A stretch of 64,000 bases of DNA from Puccinia triticina (GCF_026914185.1 NC_070575.1:2625001-2689000); one strand, 5' to 3'. Positions 33,383 through 44,509 are shown, counted from the first letter of the stretch. The notes: a model not told the origin generated them from the sequence alone. Numbers and translations are program-made.

Positions 33383-35456
33383 ATGGCTTCCTCCAGCATG
33401 TCCAAGGCGGATATCGTGGTAAAGGGGATTCTCGGGTCGCAGATCATGTCGGTGCCCTTTGCGTGTGCCCTGTCCTCAATATCAATTGTACTCGCTTCAC
33501 GTTTCCTCTCGAAAACCTCAACAACTCGGCCGCCCTTGCGGAGGTACTTTGAATATCAATCGGGTGCTACCAGGCCCACTCGAATGGTCTTTGCCCGATT
33601 AGGCGCAGTTCTGGTGGCCACCGTTTGTGTCGTGATGACCATCATGGAACTAACGGTAAGCCCTCTTCACTATGATCTTCAAATCTTCGCTCCTCCGTTT
33701 GAAGGAGTATGGAAACTCAACCTTCGCCTTGCACAGATTGTTTATCAGACTGCAGTCACTCATGCAGACGATGCCACTTACAAGCATGTGGTGCCCTGGA
33801 CATCTTCTTTGGTTCCTCTGTTAACTTCGTAAGCACTTCTTCAGTTCTCGCTTCATTCTTTTCCGGAGCTAACAAATGACTCACTATTACAGTATTGTCA
33901 GCATAGCAACCCAGAGCTATTTTTCAGACAAAATTCTGCACCAAGTACAAAGGCCGAAATTGTTCTTTCCTTTCCTGCTTCTGTTGGGTTTTGGCTCCTT
34001 GTCAATTGGTACCGCGGCAACTATCTCATTACGTGCGCTCCCACTCTTCCATATCCAAACGTGGTCTTAGCCAACTCAAGCTAATCAATCATCTCCCCTT
34101 CCTCTCAGTGCTCAATCCGTTTGAAAGCCCTACAGTCCGAGGAATCTCAGTATCCGAAGGTCTTTTCTGGGCGTACCTCGTCATGACGACTTTGAGTAGC
34201 TTCATCATAAGTTTTATCTTGATAGGCTCCTATCTGAAAGACAGAAGAGCTACCATTATGGAATCACGACGATCTGGCCAATCGTGAGTAACATAGATCT
34301 CCCCACATCATACAGTTTTTCTTAACAGTTTTCTGGTTTTTATTTTTGTCTTTCAGCGTTGGACCCACGAACATGACCTCAATTCTTCGTTTCTTCCTTT
34401 CCACATACACGCTGGTGTTCATTTTTGATGTGATGTGTCTGATTACCTCAATCGTATCAGCATCCCCCAACTTTGATGTTGCCTTTAATGCCAGTAAGGC
34501 ATTTTTAGTTTTACAAAAATTGATGGTCCGGATCATGGCAGTGTCATATCGTGAGCCATTTTTTTTTTCTTTTCAGTCAGTGATGGACATCGGTGGGAGA
34601 CGCCTGGAGATTTGTGTTAACCAACCTCCTTATCCATATGGCTACGCAGTTTATGCTCTTTTAGACGGAGTCCCCAAGAACCCCATCTTCAGCCCACCAA
34701 ACGAAGCGCAAATGAAGACATTATATACCACCCCACCCGAGCCTGGATTCAAAGCCCCTAAAATGAACGCACATCCCGCGAAGCTCTCCAAGTCCAAGCT
34801 CAAGAACATCCAAAATTCGGTATCGCGAACCTTGAACAAATATGAGAGCGAGAAACATGTGCGTAATCTACCTGGACATTCTGAACGAGCGCGTTAGTTT
34901 TACATTCCCGATATACTGACTATGTTGTTGTTATATTCCGTGTTGATAAATAGAAGCAGCTGCCAGTGGAAGACGAAGAGAGCGAAATCTTTTCGTACTC
35001 GTACCCTCCGAATTCCGCCTGTTCGATGACCTCAAAAGCGGTGAAGACTCCTGGAGCTGCCGTGAGTAATTCTCCATTATCCTTGAATACTGTTTGTGTC
35101 CAACTAGTAAAGAATTCCATCCACAACTGAATCAATGGCCTTACTGATTTTTTTTTGGAAAACAGAACTTCAAGTATGATTGGGAACCGGCCACTCACAA
35201 CCTAGACCATGCACCACCATCTGCAATGAGATCCCAACACAGTTTATCGCCAGCAGTGAGTTAAAGCACCCTCTATAACCTAATCATTATCCTCATCGAG
35301 AAACTGAACATCTTTTTTTATTCTTTTCGGTGTTACTAGCTGCCTGTTTGGAAGCCATCTCCTATCGGTTACCCGCAATACCCTCCCAGCTTACCTTCTA
35401 TCCCCCCTCAGTTTATGGAGAATCAACCGTTACCTGCTCTTCCAAGACAGGAATGA
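33383..35456 (+). CDS. Multi-pass membrane protein, DUF6534-like
   Basis: At least eight exons. The N-terminus MASSSMSKADIVVKGILGSQ leads into several hydrophobic segments: around VPFACALSSISIVLAS, VFARLGAVLVATVCVVM, SLVPLLTSIVSIATQ, FFPFLLLLGFGSLSIG, GLFWAYLVMTTLSSFIISF and LVFIFDVMCLITSIV. These suggest six or seven membrane spans, as in the basidiomycete DUF6534 family of unknown function; the assignment is tentative. A cytosolic C-tail follows, spliced through acceptors near 34955, 35166 and 35340, rich in Ser/Pro and ending PPQFMENQPLPALPRQE. The first intron (33656-33736, 81 nt) has no in-frame stop and could be retained. The boundary near 34030-34110 is my best phase-compatible choice. 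Confidence 0.65.
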
Positions 35457-36305
35457 AACCCTGCACATGCTTGAAACCCTCGTCACAGCACGTATCCATT
35501 TCTTCACTATATATACACTTATATCTTTCTTTCTGGGGCACATTTAACAAACCAACCACCCATCTTCACCATTAATCTTTATCCTCCTGGGATACTATTT
35601 TTTCTTCTACTACATTTTTCTTCAATTTTTTTTTTGGTTTTTTGGCTTTACTTTTCAGGGCAAAAGAAAATTAACGGTTATATTGTTAATATTATGATGG
35701 TTGCACAACTTTTTCATACTTTTGTTGACCAACTTTTTTTGTTTCTACAATCTACATATTATATTCTTGGATATTACCTTCAGAGTAATTTAATCCATAT
35801 CAGGGTCAATTTGAAAATGAACACTTTTGGTTCAGTTGAGCCCTCATCTCTTGAATTCCATAGGCCATTTTTCCATCCAACTTGCATCAGCGCATAAGTT
35901 CAAGCAGCTGCTTTTAGGCGCTTCGAGGTAGATATTGAGTCTGGTCAGGAGGAGCGGAGCTGACCTTCCTGAATTGATCAATGGACTGCCACAGTGCAGA
36001 TATGGCATCGTACAGAGACCGAATTCTCTAAAAACGCAGTGTTTGTACCAAAGAAATTGCAGAAGGATTATAATTACAATGACCCTGTGTGGTATTGGTT
36101 TGGAATATCATGATAGAGGGACAATCAAGAAAACATGTGTACATTTCCATCGATGGAAAGCTGTAGATTTATGTCGAAGGTCCTCAGGAGTCAAAGGCCT
36201 GCTATTGTGGCCAAGGGGCTGCATCTAGGTAGCAGGATGTGGAAACCCCCCAACATGGATGATTTTGAATATTTATGTATGATTTTTTACAGTCGGATAA
36301 GAATG
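35457..36305. other. Intergenic, AT-rich
   Basis: 3' flanks of two convergent genes. T-rich DNA to about 35800, then mixed sequence. No ORF with a recognisable domain. Confidence 0.35.
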
Positions 36306-37647
36306 CTATTTAAAAGGAGTCAGCCTGGGTTCGGCACTACCAAGACGAGCAGTCCCGACTCGTCCGCCTTCGTATTTTCCATGAACAGCGACCCGACCTC
36401 CCAGGGCGTGTTTCCTGAGATGGCCCTCGGCGAAAGGATCTCGCTTCATTTCTCGCAATGCGTCCCACTCCTTGCGCTCCCGTCTGATGCGTCGACCCAG
36501 ACCTTGCTTGGTATACCATTCCCAGGCAAGCTTCATCACCTCCCCATCGGCATCCCACGGCGTCGGAATCTCGCAGTAGCCTGGCCCCGAGGTCGGGTGG
36601 CGAAGGTAGACCGAGGTGCAGAGACGGAATGAGACTTCGAGATATGGGGGTATAAACAGGAATGGCGAGGCGTATGTCGGAAGGGTAAAGGTCAAGTGGG
36701 GCTTTTTTGTTGGTGGTTTGATAGTTTCTTTCGATTCATCGGATGGTTCTGTGTTGACAACCGGGTCGTCCTCGTCGGCCTCCGGCACCACCTCGGAGGA
36801 TTCAGATGTGCTTTCTGCTTGGGATGTTGTAGGTTTCTCGGCTGTTTCATCATTGGCTGAGAGGGCCTCGACAGGTTCACTCTGCTCGGCAGGAGGGCTT
36901 GGCTCTATTTTCTTGGGCGTGGGCTTCTTCTTCTGGTCTAGATCCACAACGTACGAGTCGCCAAGGCCCTCGGGCCATGTTTTTCCAGGATTGAGCATGG
37001 GAATCGCCATCGGGTCGATGGTAAACATATCTCCAGGGTGTAGCCGGGTCCATGGCGCGTTACACTGACAAGAGTCCCTCCAAAGAGTCAGCCGAAGGTC
37101 CTCAACTCGCGCTAACAAAAGAGAGATCAGTCATACCTTAACACCGTTCAGCTTGACAGCTCCGTGGATGACGATCCGGCGTGCCTCGTACACACTATCA
37201 GCAAAACAAGATCGAAAGATAGCAACATCCAATCGTCGTTCGAGTTCTTGATACATCAGTGCGGCCAAGGGCACCTTCTCTTCTCGATTTCCGTAGCGAG
37301 ATTTCTTTAGCGACGCTTTAACGGCGAGCGCAGGCAGGGAGGCGGGCAGATAGTGTCGCTTGAACTTCTTTTCTTGGATCCAATCTCCATGATAGGCTCG
37401 TGTCACCGCCTTCGACCTCCATTTCTGCCAATATACTGTCTTGGACGATCTCAAGAAATTCGTATCTTTGTTTTCCGGCCCGAAACTTCGTTGGTATAAG
37501 TTGAACAGATTTTGTGGGTTCCATGACTTTTTTTTACAGGGAGGTATTGATGAGCGTTTTGAGAAAGGCGTTGATTTCGAAGAGCACAAAGCTTACCATC
37601 CGAGGGAAAGACTTCTTGACGTTGAACGGATTCCTCAGTTTCCTCAT
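36306..37647 (-). CDS. Mitochondrial small ribosomal subunit protein uS4m (Nam9-like)
   Basis: Part of the mitochondrial small ribosomal subunit, binding 16S-type rRNA early in assembly. Three exons (37647-37597, 37526-37137, 37064-36306) give 399 codons in phase. The start MRKLRNPFNVKKSFPRM then WNPQNLFNLYQRS is the expected N-terminus of the fungal family. The S4 RNA-binding domain is RRLDVAIFRSCFADSVYEAR followed by VIHGAVKLNGVK. LHPGDMFTIDP comes next, then an acidic Pro/Glu/Ser insert of about 75 residues that is probably disordered, then LFIPPYLEVSF and YLRHPTSGPGYCEIP, diagnostic of Nam9 proteins. The C-tail is basic. It shares a 314-bp divergent promoter with the ATP synthase d gene. 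Confidence 0.9.
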
Positions 37648-37961
37648 CTTGGTCGATCGAAACTGGTGCCGATAGTTGCTGGCGGAGGACCTCCACTGAA
37701 GAAAAAGCGGTGGGCCGGCGATCAGGACGCTGATTATGTAATCCTCTCTCCATGGCTGCGGACTGGAAATACAGTGTCACGCCCAGGTTCACATGCCAGG
37801 CCAGCCCCCCGGGGGGTCACCAGCCCGCCGATTATGTAAGCCGTCCTCCCCCCTCCCCGGCCCAAGCCGAGCGCAGGCCATCTGCTTCTCCACCAAGCAT
37901 CATCATCATCATCCCACCACCAGCAGCCACAGACTCCTTGACCTAAAGATAATCAAGCAGA
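37648..37961. promoter_or_regulatory. Divergent promoter between uS4m and ATP synthase d
   Basis: The 314 bp separate two head-to-head start codons of nuclear genes for mitochondrial proteins. The segment includes CCCCCCGGGGGGTCACC and a CATCATCATC run near the subunit d start. No clear TATA box in either direction, as is common for fungal housekeeping genes. Confidence 0.5.
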
Positions 37962-38770
37962 ATGGCCGCCAAGACGTGAGTGGGAAAAACGGACGATTGG
38001 GATGAATGGAGTGACGATGCTGATGGATCTCTACTTGACTACCAGTGCTGCAGTCGATTTCGCTCGAGTGGCCACGGCTCTCAACTTGCCCCAAACCACC
38101 CTACAATCCCTGTCGGCCTTCAGGGCGCGAAACGCGGCAGCCAAGGCCTCCCTCTCGGCCCTCAAATCCCAGAAACAGGACATCGACTTTGCCCATTATC
38201 GCGCCGTCTTGAAGAAGAACGTCCAGATCGTCGATCGCTTGGAGAAAGTCTGGAACGACTTCAAGCCTGCCGAATACGATGTCTCGGCCCAGATCAAAGC
38301 TATCGAAGCTTTCGAATCCAAAGCTGTTCGCCTCTCATTCCTTTTCTAGCCCTCAATTCTCTGACATATATATCTATACTCCGATCGAACCTGGTCTGGT
38401 TTCTGACATCTCCATTGTTTTGTTCTCGATCCATGGTCTTTCCAGGTCAGTTCGGCCACCGAAGCCTCCCAAAAAATTGAAGAAGAACTTGCGGCGCTCA
38501 ACGCGACGCTCCAAAACATCGAGGGAGCCCGTCCATTCGACCAATTGACTGTAAATCCCTTCCCTGTTCACTCCTTCAGTTTGATTGTTCCCTCAACAAA
38601 CAAAACCTCCGGATGGCTGATCATCTCTCTTTTTTTTGCCCCCTCTCAAGTTGTCAGACATTGATAAGGCCGAGCCCCGGATCTCCAAGACCGTCGAGAC
38701 GATGGTCAAGAAGGGCAAGTGGACCGTCGAAGGTTACTCGGAGAAGTTCGGAAACCTTTCCGTCATGTAG
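37962..38770 (+). CDS. ATP7: Mitochondrial F1Fo-ATP synthase subunit d
   Basis: Peripheral-stalk subunit of ATP synthase in the inner mitochondrial membrane. Four exons (37962-37975, 38046-38325, 38446-38550, 38651-38770) give 172 codons, the normal family length. Start MAAKTAAVDFARVATALNL; the middle is helical and charged (KVWNDFKPAEYDV); the C-terminus VETMVKKGKWTVEGYSEKFG then NLSVM is highly diagnostic of fungal subunit d. Exon 1 is only 14 nt. The second intron donor is GTTCGC, a weak site, but it is the only one that keeps the family sequence continuous. Confidence 0.92.
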
Positions 38771-39435
38771 ATTAGTCATAGTACTTCCCTCTTCTTAGTC
38801 GGCACGAACTGCATATACATCAATCCGTGACAACCAACCTTTCGATCCTCGTTTCATTTGTCGTCAAAATTAATCAAAGCTATGCATTGATAATCCGACC
38901 CACAATTGATTGAGATGATAAGGAAACTTTTTTGGTTGAGTAGAGCGCTGTTAGACTCGAGTAGAGAAAAACAATCTATGTATGTAAGAATTCTGAGTTG
39001 GTGGAGCCGGCATATTGTCACGCCCAAGGACTACATATGTCGTGATTTTTTTGTATGTATGAGAACCTCGGATGTAGAACAAGTAAACTACCCGAACGTC
39101 CTTTTTCAATCAAAAAGTGGGCACACACAACGCATGGTCGAGTTGGAGCATTAGCCTTTCGGTGAGCAAAAGGCAATAATTTGCTTCTCAAACAGACATA
39201 ATCATCATCCAACCTGCAGGTGTACCCAAAATTCAAAATTCCAACGGTTTCCCTGTGCATTCCCTGTTGAGATTCAAGTTTCCACCAGCCTCGTCTGTGC
39301 TGCTGTCTGGATGAGTGTTTATTTACATTTTCTTATAATGTGGATAGAATTGAGGGTTCTCCAAGTTACAACATACCGGCATATGCCATGATAACATAAA
39401 CCCTTGTTTGCAGGGGGTATGACCTGGTATGGCAG
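38771..39435. other. Intergenic, AT-rich
   Basis: 3' flank of the ATP synthase gene and AT-rich DNA. No supported gene. Confidence 0.35.
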
Positions 39436-40242
39436 TACAGTGCCCAGAAGAAAGTTTTCATGAAATTTCTTTTGACAAGAACACATACAAACCATGCCTG
39501 CTAATTTCTGATTTACTGGGAGGATGGACAGAAAGGTTCCAAAAGAATGAACATAAGTAATGTTTTTGGAAAAAATAAGTGCATACTAGCTGAAAATATT
39601 TTTTCATTAAATGATAACTTTGGAAAATCTTTAATACTATTCCAAAAAAATCATGAATAATCAGAATCAATATAATGAAATGTGACGTGAATGATAATAA
39701 ATGAAAAAAAATGAATCCCAAAATCCATCCTAAATTTTTGTGGGCAGGGAAAGTACCTCAAAAATTGCAAATTTGCACCACCAGGAAAAAAGAATGATCA
39801 CTTGCCAACAAGTGACATAGCAAAGTAGAAAGGGGCCTTTTTACTTTTTGATGTCACTTGCAGACAAGTGATCATTGTTTTTTCCTGGTGCACTGCAGGT
39901 AACAAAAAAACAGTGTCTGAGGTGTTTTCACTGCCAACTCAAATTTAGGATGGATTTTGGGATTCATTTTTTTCATTTATTATCATTCAAGTCACATTTC
40001 AGTCTATTGATTCTGATTATTCATGATTTTTTTGGAATAGTATTAAAGATTTTCCAAAATTATCATTTGATGAAAAAATATTTTCAGCTAGTATGCACTT
40101 ATTTTTTTCCAAAAACATAACTTATGTTCATTCTTTTGGAACCTTTCTGTCCATCCTCCCAGTAAATCAGAAATTAGCAGGCATGGTTTGTATGTGTTCT
40201 TGTCAAAAGAAATTTCATGAAAACTTTCTTCTGGGCACTGTA
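39436..40242. mobile_element. Fold-back element 2 (long-palindrome MITE)
   Basis: Two nearly identical arms of about 390 bp run inward from TACAGTGCCCAGAAGAAAG (left) and its reverse complement (right end at 40242). They meet in a centre around 39815-39850 that carries a smaller inverted repeat (GATCACTTG / CAAGTGATC). The arms differ by a few small substitutions and indels, so the whole would extrude as one long hairpin. Ends CAGTGCCCAG flanked by TA on both sides are compatible with a Tc1/mariner-type non-autonomous element, though TA could belong to the palindrome. No coding capacity. Confidence 0.85.
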
Positions 40243-41249
40243 CATATATTGCAATATGATAGGTTTTTATGTTTTCAACTTTGAGCACCCGGATTATTAT
40301 CATAGGGAAAAAGAATCCCAACATCCGTTTCAGAATTGTTTCATAGTTAAATATGCAACTCTTAAAATTGTAAGGCAAATTCTGACTTGGAAATATCAGC
40401 AACAGATGGTATACTCATGTAGTTACAACTTGATAGTACCTGGTGGGTCTGCATACCATGTAGTACATGCACATACTTACATAAGGTCCACAGACGCCTT
40501 TACCCCGGGCCTCCTTTAGAACAAAGGTCTCTTCTTTCCGGAAGTTTGAACCCAAACAGATTCTCTCTCCTCCGGCCGCTCCTTTTTGTCTTCCCACCTG
40601 TGATCCATGTGTTTCTCTTCCCTCTGGGACCAACCACTTTCTCCGTTATACTTTTCACTCTCCAAAGTGCACATCGTCGACGTCCTCATAGCTATTTCTC
40701 CATGTATACTGTTTGAAACAATGCCATGACTGAGTTAATATCTCAACTAGAGGTCTCCTTTGGATTCCGTCCTCTGCCTCCAACCGAAAGGGCCAGGCGA
40801 GACGAGAAGTCAAGTACAAAGCTGGCATCACCAGATCATCTTGTGCACCCCCCAAAAGGAGGGAAGCAGATCTTCTCCTATCAGTGATAAAAGTGGAATA
40901 GAACTGGGGTTAGGTCCAATTCTCACCGAACAGAGTAATGTTGCAGTGCTTCCTTGGCAAACAAGAACTGCACCTGGCAAACAAGAGATATCATCACCTT
41001 TGAGATGTGCATCTGGTATGTGATGTCCTCTAGCTGGACCATGTCAGGCCTGCCAACCCTGGAATGGATAGACTATGTACGAGCCCTTTAGTCGCTGTTT
41101 TAGACCCTCACTGCACGACAGCCAATAAGAGCTGGATAGATACTAGCGCGGACATGTAGCAGGTTAATAAACTCTACTGTCTCTAGGGTTCAATTTACCA
41201 CAGATGGGATGAATTACGACAGAAGTTATCATAATAAGGCAATAAACCA
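40243..41249. other. Intergenic with weak minus-strand frame
   Basis: A minus-strand frame at 40855-40655 (RLEAEDGIQRRPLVEIL ...) looks partly protein-like but has no recognised domain, start or splice partner. The rest shows nothing I can name. Confidence 0.3.
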
Positions 41250-42560
41250 ACATTTTGAGATTACATTTTGATAAGAAATATACAAAGAGAAAGAATGATT
41301 ATTTTCCGTGCGGAGATTCATAAGATGTCCATTCATAATCACGTTCAATGAAAGAATCTTGATTATTCACTGCACTAGGGCCTTGCAGTAAGCACAGGAA
41401 TTGTTTCGGCGAAGCCATTCCTGGAGAATTGAAAGCAAAAACAGTTAGTGTGGTACTCCAATAAAAGAGAAGAAGAGGGAAAGACTCACCGAGAGGCAGT
41501 CGCGGTGGAAGTGATGAGTGTGGTGGAAGTTGAGGATGGTAATCTGAGAGTCCTCAGAATACTCAGCAAGACAGATGCAGCAGGCAGCTGGGCCGCCGGG
41601 AAGGTTCGGAGACACCAGATGTGCCGGAGGAGGAGTGTTGGTTGGAAGATCAATCGTCCGGGATAGCTGGCGGGCACGACGGCGTCGATTGATGGTTCTG
41701 AGAAACCTTGAAGCGACGAGGTGGATCTCGTCGATGTACTGATGCCTCCATTGCGGGTCGGCCGAGGCGAGGATCTGGACGGCAGGGTGGGTTAGGTCGG
41801 TGCGCGTGCGGACCCCTTGCACAAATAGAGTGTGGTTGCCTTCGCGTCCGACGCGCAGGAGGAAGGGTGCGGTTTCCAAGTATTCCCGGATCTCTTGTGT
41901 CTGCCCCGCGTCCAGGTCAAAGCTCTCCGGACGCAGCTCCAGCGAGTAAAAGCCGGCGAAAAGTCGCAAGGACAGGGTCCAGGTCCGAGAGGGACGGTGG
42001 TAAAAAGGCTCGAAAGGACGCAAAGAGAATGTCCAGGCCGGAGAGCGCCGGCGGCGTGCCCACCCATAAGGGATGATGAGTGTGACTTCGTCTACTTCAC
42101 TGTCAGAAGAGTCCATTTTTGTTGTCGAAGGGTTTCTTGGATAGAACCGCTGGCCTGAAGAGACAGGGAGGAGATTGGGTGGAAGATGAGTGGCAAAAGA
42201 ATTGGATGTGTGGTGCTGACTGATGGGGGAAGGAGGAGAGAATAGCGCTCTTTATACATACAAGTGCTGCTGCTTGAACCTGAGCTTCTCGACAAAGGGC
42301 CCGCCAAAGGCTCCCGAATAGGGGGTCTACCAGTGCTGCTCTGCCTACCTCATAATCCTCCGGCTCAGCCGTCGGGGGCCACCGCCCTGCAATCTCATCC
42401 TGCGCGTGACGTGGGTATCTAGATTACCCTCCTTACATGCAAAATGATGGAGAAACACGCAATCAAAGGCTAGGCAACCAGAAGTTATCGCGGGACTCGG
42501 TGCCAAAGTTCTCCTCCCCCCCAAGGGTCGACAGGGAAAGTTGGTAAAATACAAAGGAAC
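41250..42560 (-). repeat. Segmental duplication, copy B (inverted)
   Basis: Inverted copy of 17745-19085, about 22 kb away, covering the RING gene plus flanks on both sides. The upstream flank (42310-42420) matches 17935-18030 almost base for base apart from a 9-bp insertion. Confidence 0.85.
41367..42116 (-). CDS. RING-H2 paralogue with a lost zinc ligand
   Basis: Two exons (42116-41490, 41420-41367) give a protein of the same length as the RING gene at 18216 and nearly identical to it through the N-terminal region. In the RING domain ILNCRHTHHFH has become ILNFHHTHHFH: the third zinc-binding Cys is replaced by Phe. The last exon reads CAYCKALVQ where the paralogue has CPYCKAPVQ. Loss of one ligand should weaken or abolish folding of zinc site 1, so ligase activity is doubtful. 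The reading frame and splice sites are intact, which argues for recent duplication or retained expression. The promoter TATA-like TGTATAAAGAGC is conserved. Confidence 0.8.
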
Positions 42561-42837
42561 ATCAAACCAAAATATAACAATATCCGGCTAACTTGGGTGC
42601 ATTGCGCCGACCGGAGTGATGGTCACGTCCTCCCATCAATGACTCCGAGGTATATTACTTATTTACAAACAAACTGATATCGTGCACATTGTCGGGGAAC
42701 ATAGTGGAGTCCATCCGGGTCCATCCTGGGCAGTTATCTCCAAAGCATACATATACACATTCAAACAACCAAGTTGCGCTGGATTCCTTTCACTGTGACT
42801 CCGAGGCTATGTAAGACGCCCGCGGTCCGGGCTTTTC

Positions 42838-43375
42838 CTAGCTTAACAAAGCCTCTCGAGCGGAGGGTCCGGGGGACCCCGCCCGGAGGGCTCTCCGCAG
42901 GAGAGGCTTATGAGTTATGTCTTGATTTAAGCAGGAGCAGAAAGGATCTGCTACACTAAAAATCCCAACCAATATAGAAAAACTGAATACACAGAGTTTT
43001 AGGTTCTGTTCTTGCAAGGAATTTGAGCCACTCATTTATCTTGTAGCCAGAAAAACAACTCCTGGAGTCCCAAACAAGTGGAGCCTCATTTGGAAGACTT
43101 GTGCATTTTTGATCTTTTGAAAAGGTCAACAGATTGGGATAGAAAAAATCTGAGTAGACCAAATTGTAGAGAAAGAAAAGTAGCATAGGGTACAGATAGG
43201 GCATATTGGTGGAGAGGCTGGGGGAGGAGCTATAAAATTTTTAAAAACCTTTCAGCCAAATGAACTTTCTGCTCCCGCGTAAAATTTGGGATAATGCGCA
43301 AGTCCCTCCCTGCGGGAGGGGCGGCTTTGCCGCCAGCCACAGCGCTCCCACCAGGGGGGACTTGTGTTAAGTTAG
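42838..43375 (+). mobile_element. Hairpin-ended Mutator-like element, copy 3 (shortest)
   Basis: 538 bp, starting CTAGCTTAACAAAGCCTC and ending GGGGACTTGTGTTAAGTTAG, so the ends form an inverted repeat (CTAGCTTAACA-AAG against CTAACTTAACACAAG). The left hairpin (42848-42909) and right hairpin (43298-43366) are close to those of copy 2. A perfect 9-bp duplication GGGCTTTTC flanks it (42829-42837 and 43376-43384). The interior is AT-rich and non-coding. Confidence 0.83.
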
Positions 43376-43384
43376 GGGCTTTTC

Positions 43385-44509
43385 ACCCACACAAAACTCC
43401 TGCGAAAACCGTGGTGTTTTTTTAATGGAGAACGTTGGAACCAGGTGCCAGCCTTGAGCGCAATGAAGCATGAAATGATCCACCAAAGAGGAATTTGGTA
43501 GTATGGATTTGATCTGATTTGATTGTAAATGACACTGCGTCTCATTGCTATAGCTCTGCTCCTGCTCCTGTTCCTGCCACACCACCCAATGCCTCCAATT
43601 TTGTCAGACACTGAGACACTAAGTCCATGTGTCTACAATGCAGAGTACATGTCTTATAGCCTAATGGTTAAAGACTTCTTTAATGATTGACTCATGTACA
43701 TAAAGTCAAGAGTTCAATTGCCTGTCATTACATGAATTATGTACCTTTTATTTCAATGTACTATTATTATGTATTTAGTACATATTTCACACTCTTTTGA
43801 GTATGTAATTAATCTTATTTCACATTGATTACATATCTGTTTATACAGAGAGAGATAATCTTATCTCTCTGTGTATTTATCCTGATTAAGCTTAATATAT
43901 TTACAAATAGGGTGATTACATACATATTTATGTAAATCCCCTTCTGAATTCCGTGTTCACTCCTCCTTGGAGTTAAGGATCCCTCAGGACCTTGACTCGA
44001 AGGAGGGAGCTGATCCTGTAATATAAAAGGGGGGATCTTTCCCCTGGAGAGATTTCCCCCCAAGATTATTACACATACAAACCTGCTAACCTTACTTTGA
44101 AACATAAAGTGAGTGGGGTTTTAATATAATCTACTGACCTGATCTTCTTTTACAGCTTTCCTCTTTGTGTATTTCTCCCCTAGGTACAGGTGGGTGTTAT
44201 AACACCTGTATCCTAGAAGACAAGACGCTCATACCTTGTGTAGCCACGGCGCCTGGCTCGAGTAATCTCGCCGCGTCCCCTTTACATAAGGGTGCTAGCC
44301 CCTCCGCATTATAGCGTTGAGGCGTGGTTTCTTCCCATTGGCCTTTTTAGGTTATAGTGCGGCCCCTTTTCCGCTGGCCGCTACATTAGCCGCTACAGCG
44401 TGTATCCAAAAATCCCATCAACTCCGCGTCACATAAGAGACCGGAGCTGACAAATTTTGTCCTCTTCCAGAGACAGCAATCAACCGTGATGGGGCAAAAT
44501 AGGGCTAGC
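43385..44509. other. Intergenic with SINE-like head and LTR-like block
   Basis: 43655-43735 is a tRNA-like head (separate entry). From about 43740 to 44215 the DNA looks like an LTR: a plus-strand TATAAAAGG near 44020, a perfect hairpin AGAGAGATAATCTTATCTCT near 43850, and GGTGTTATAACACC at about 44197-44212. No paired LTR or target duplication could be established. 44216-44509 is GC-rich with no gene. Confidence 0.35.
43655..43735 (+). repeat. tRNA-derived SINE-like head
   Basis: TAGCCTAATGG fits the polymerase III A box exactly (TRGYNNANNNG), and GAGTTCAATTGCC about 50 bp downstream resembles a B box with one mismatch. No acceptor-stem pairing, so not a tRNA gene. Confidence 0.45.

Noticed and set aside
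42838..43375. Helitron interpretation of the hairpin-ended elements
   Set aside because: A hairpin near the 3' end recalls Helitrons, but the 9-bp target duplications and terminal inverted repeats exclude insertion between A and T without duplication.
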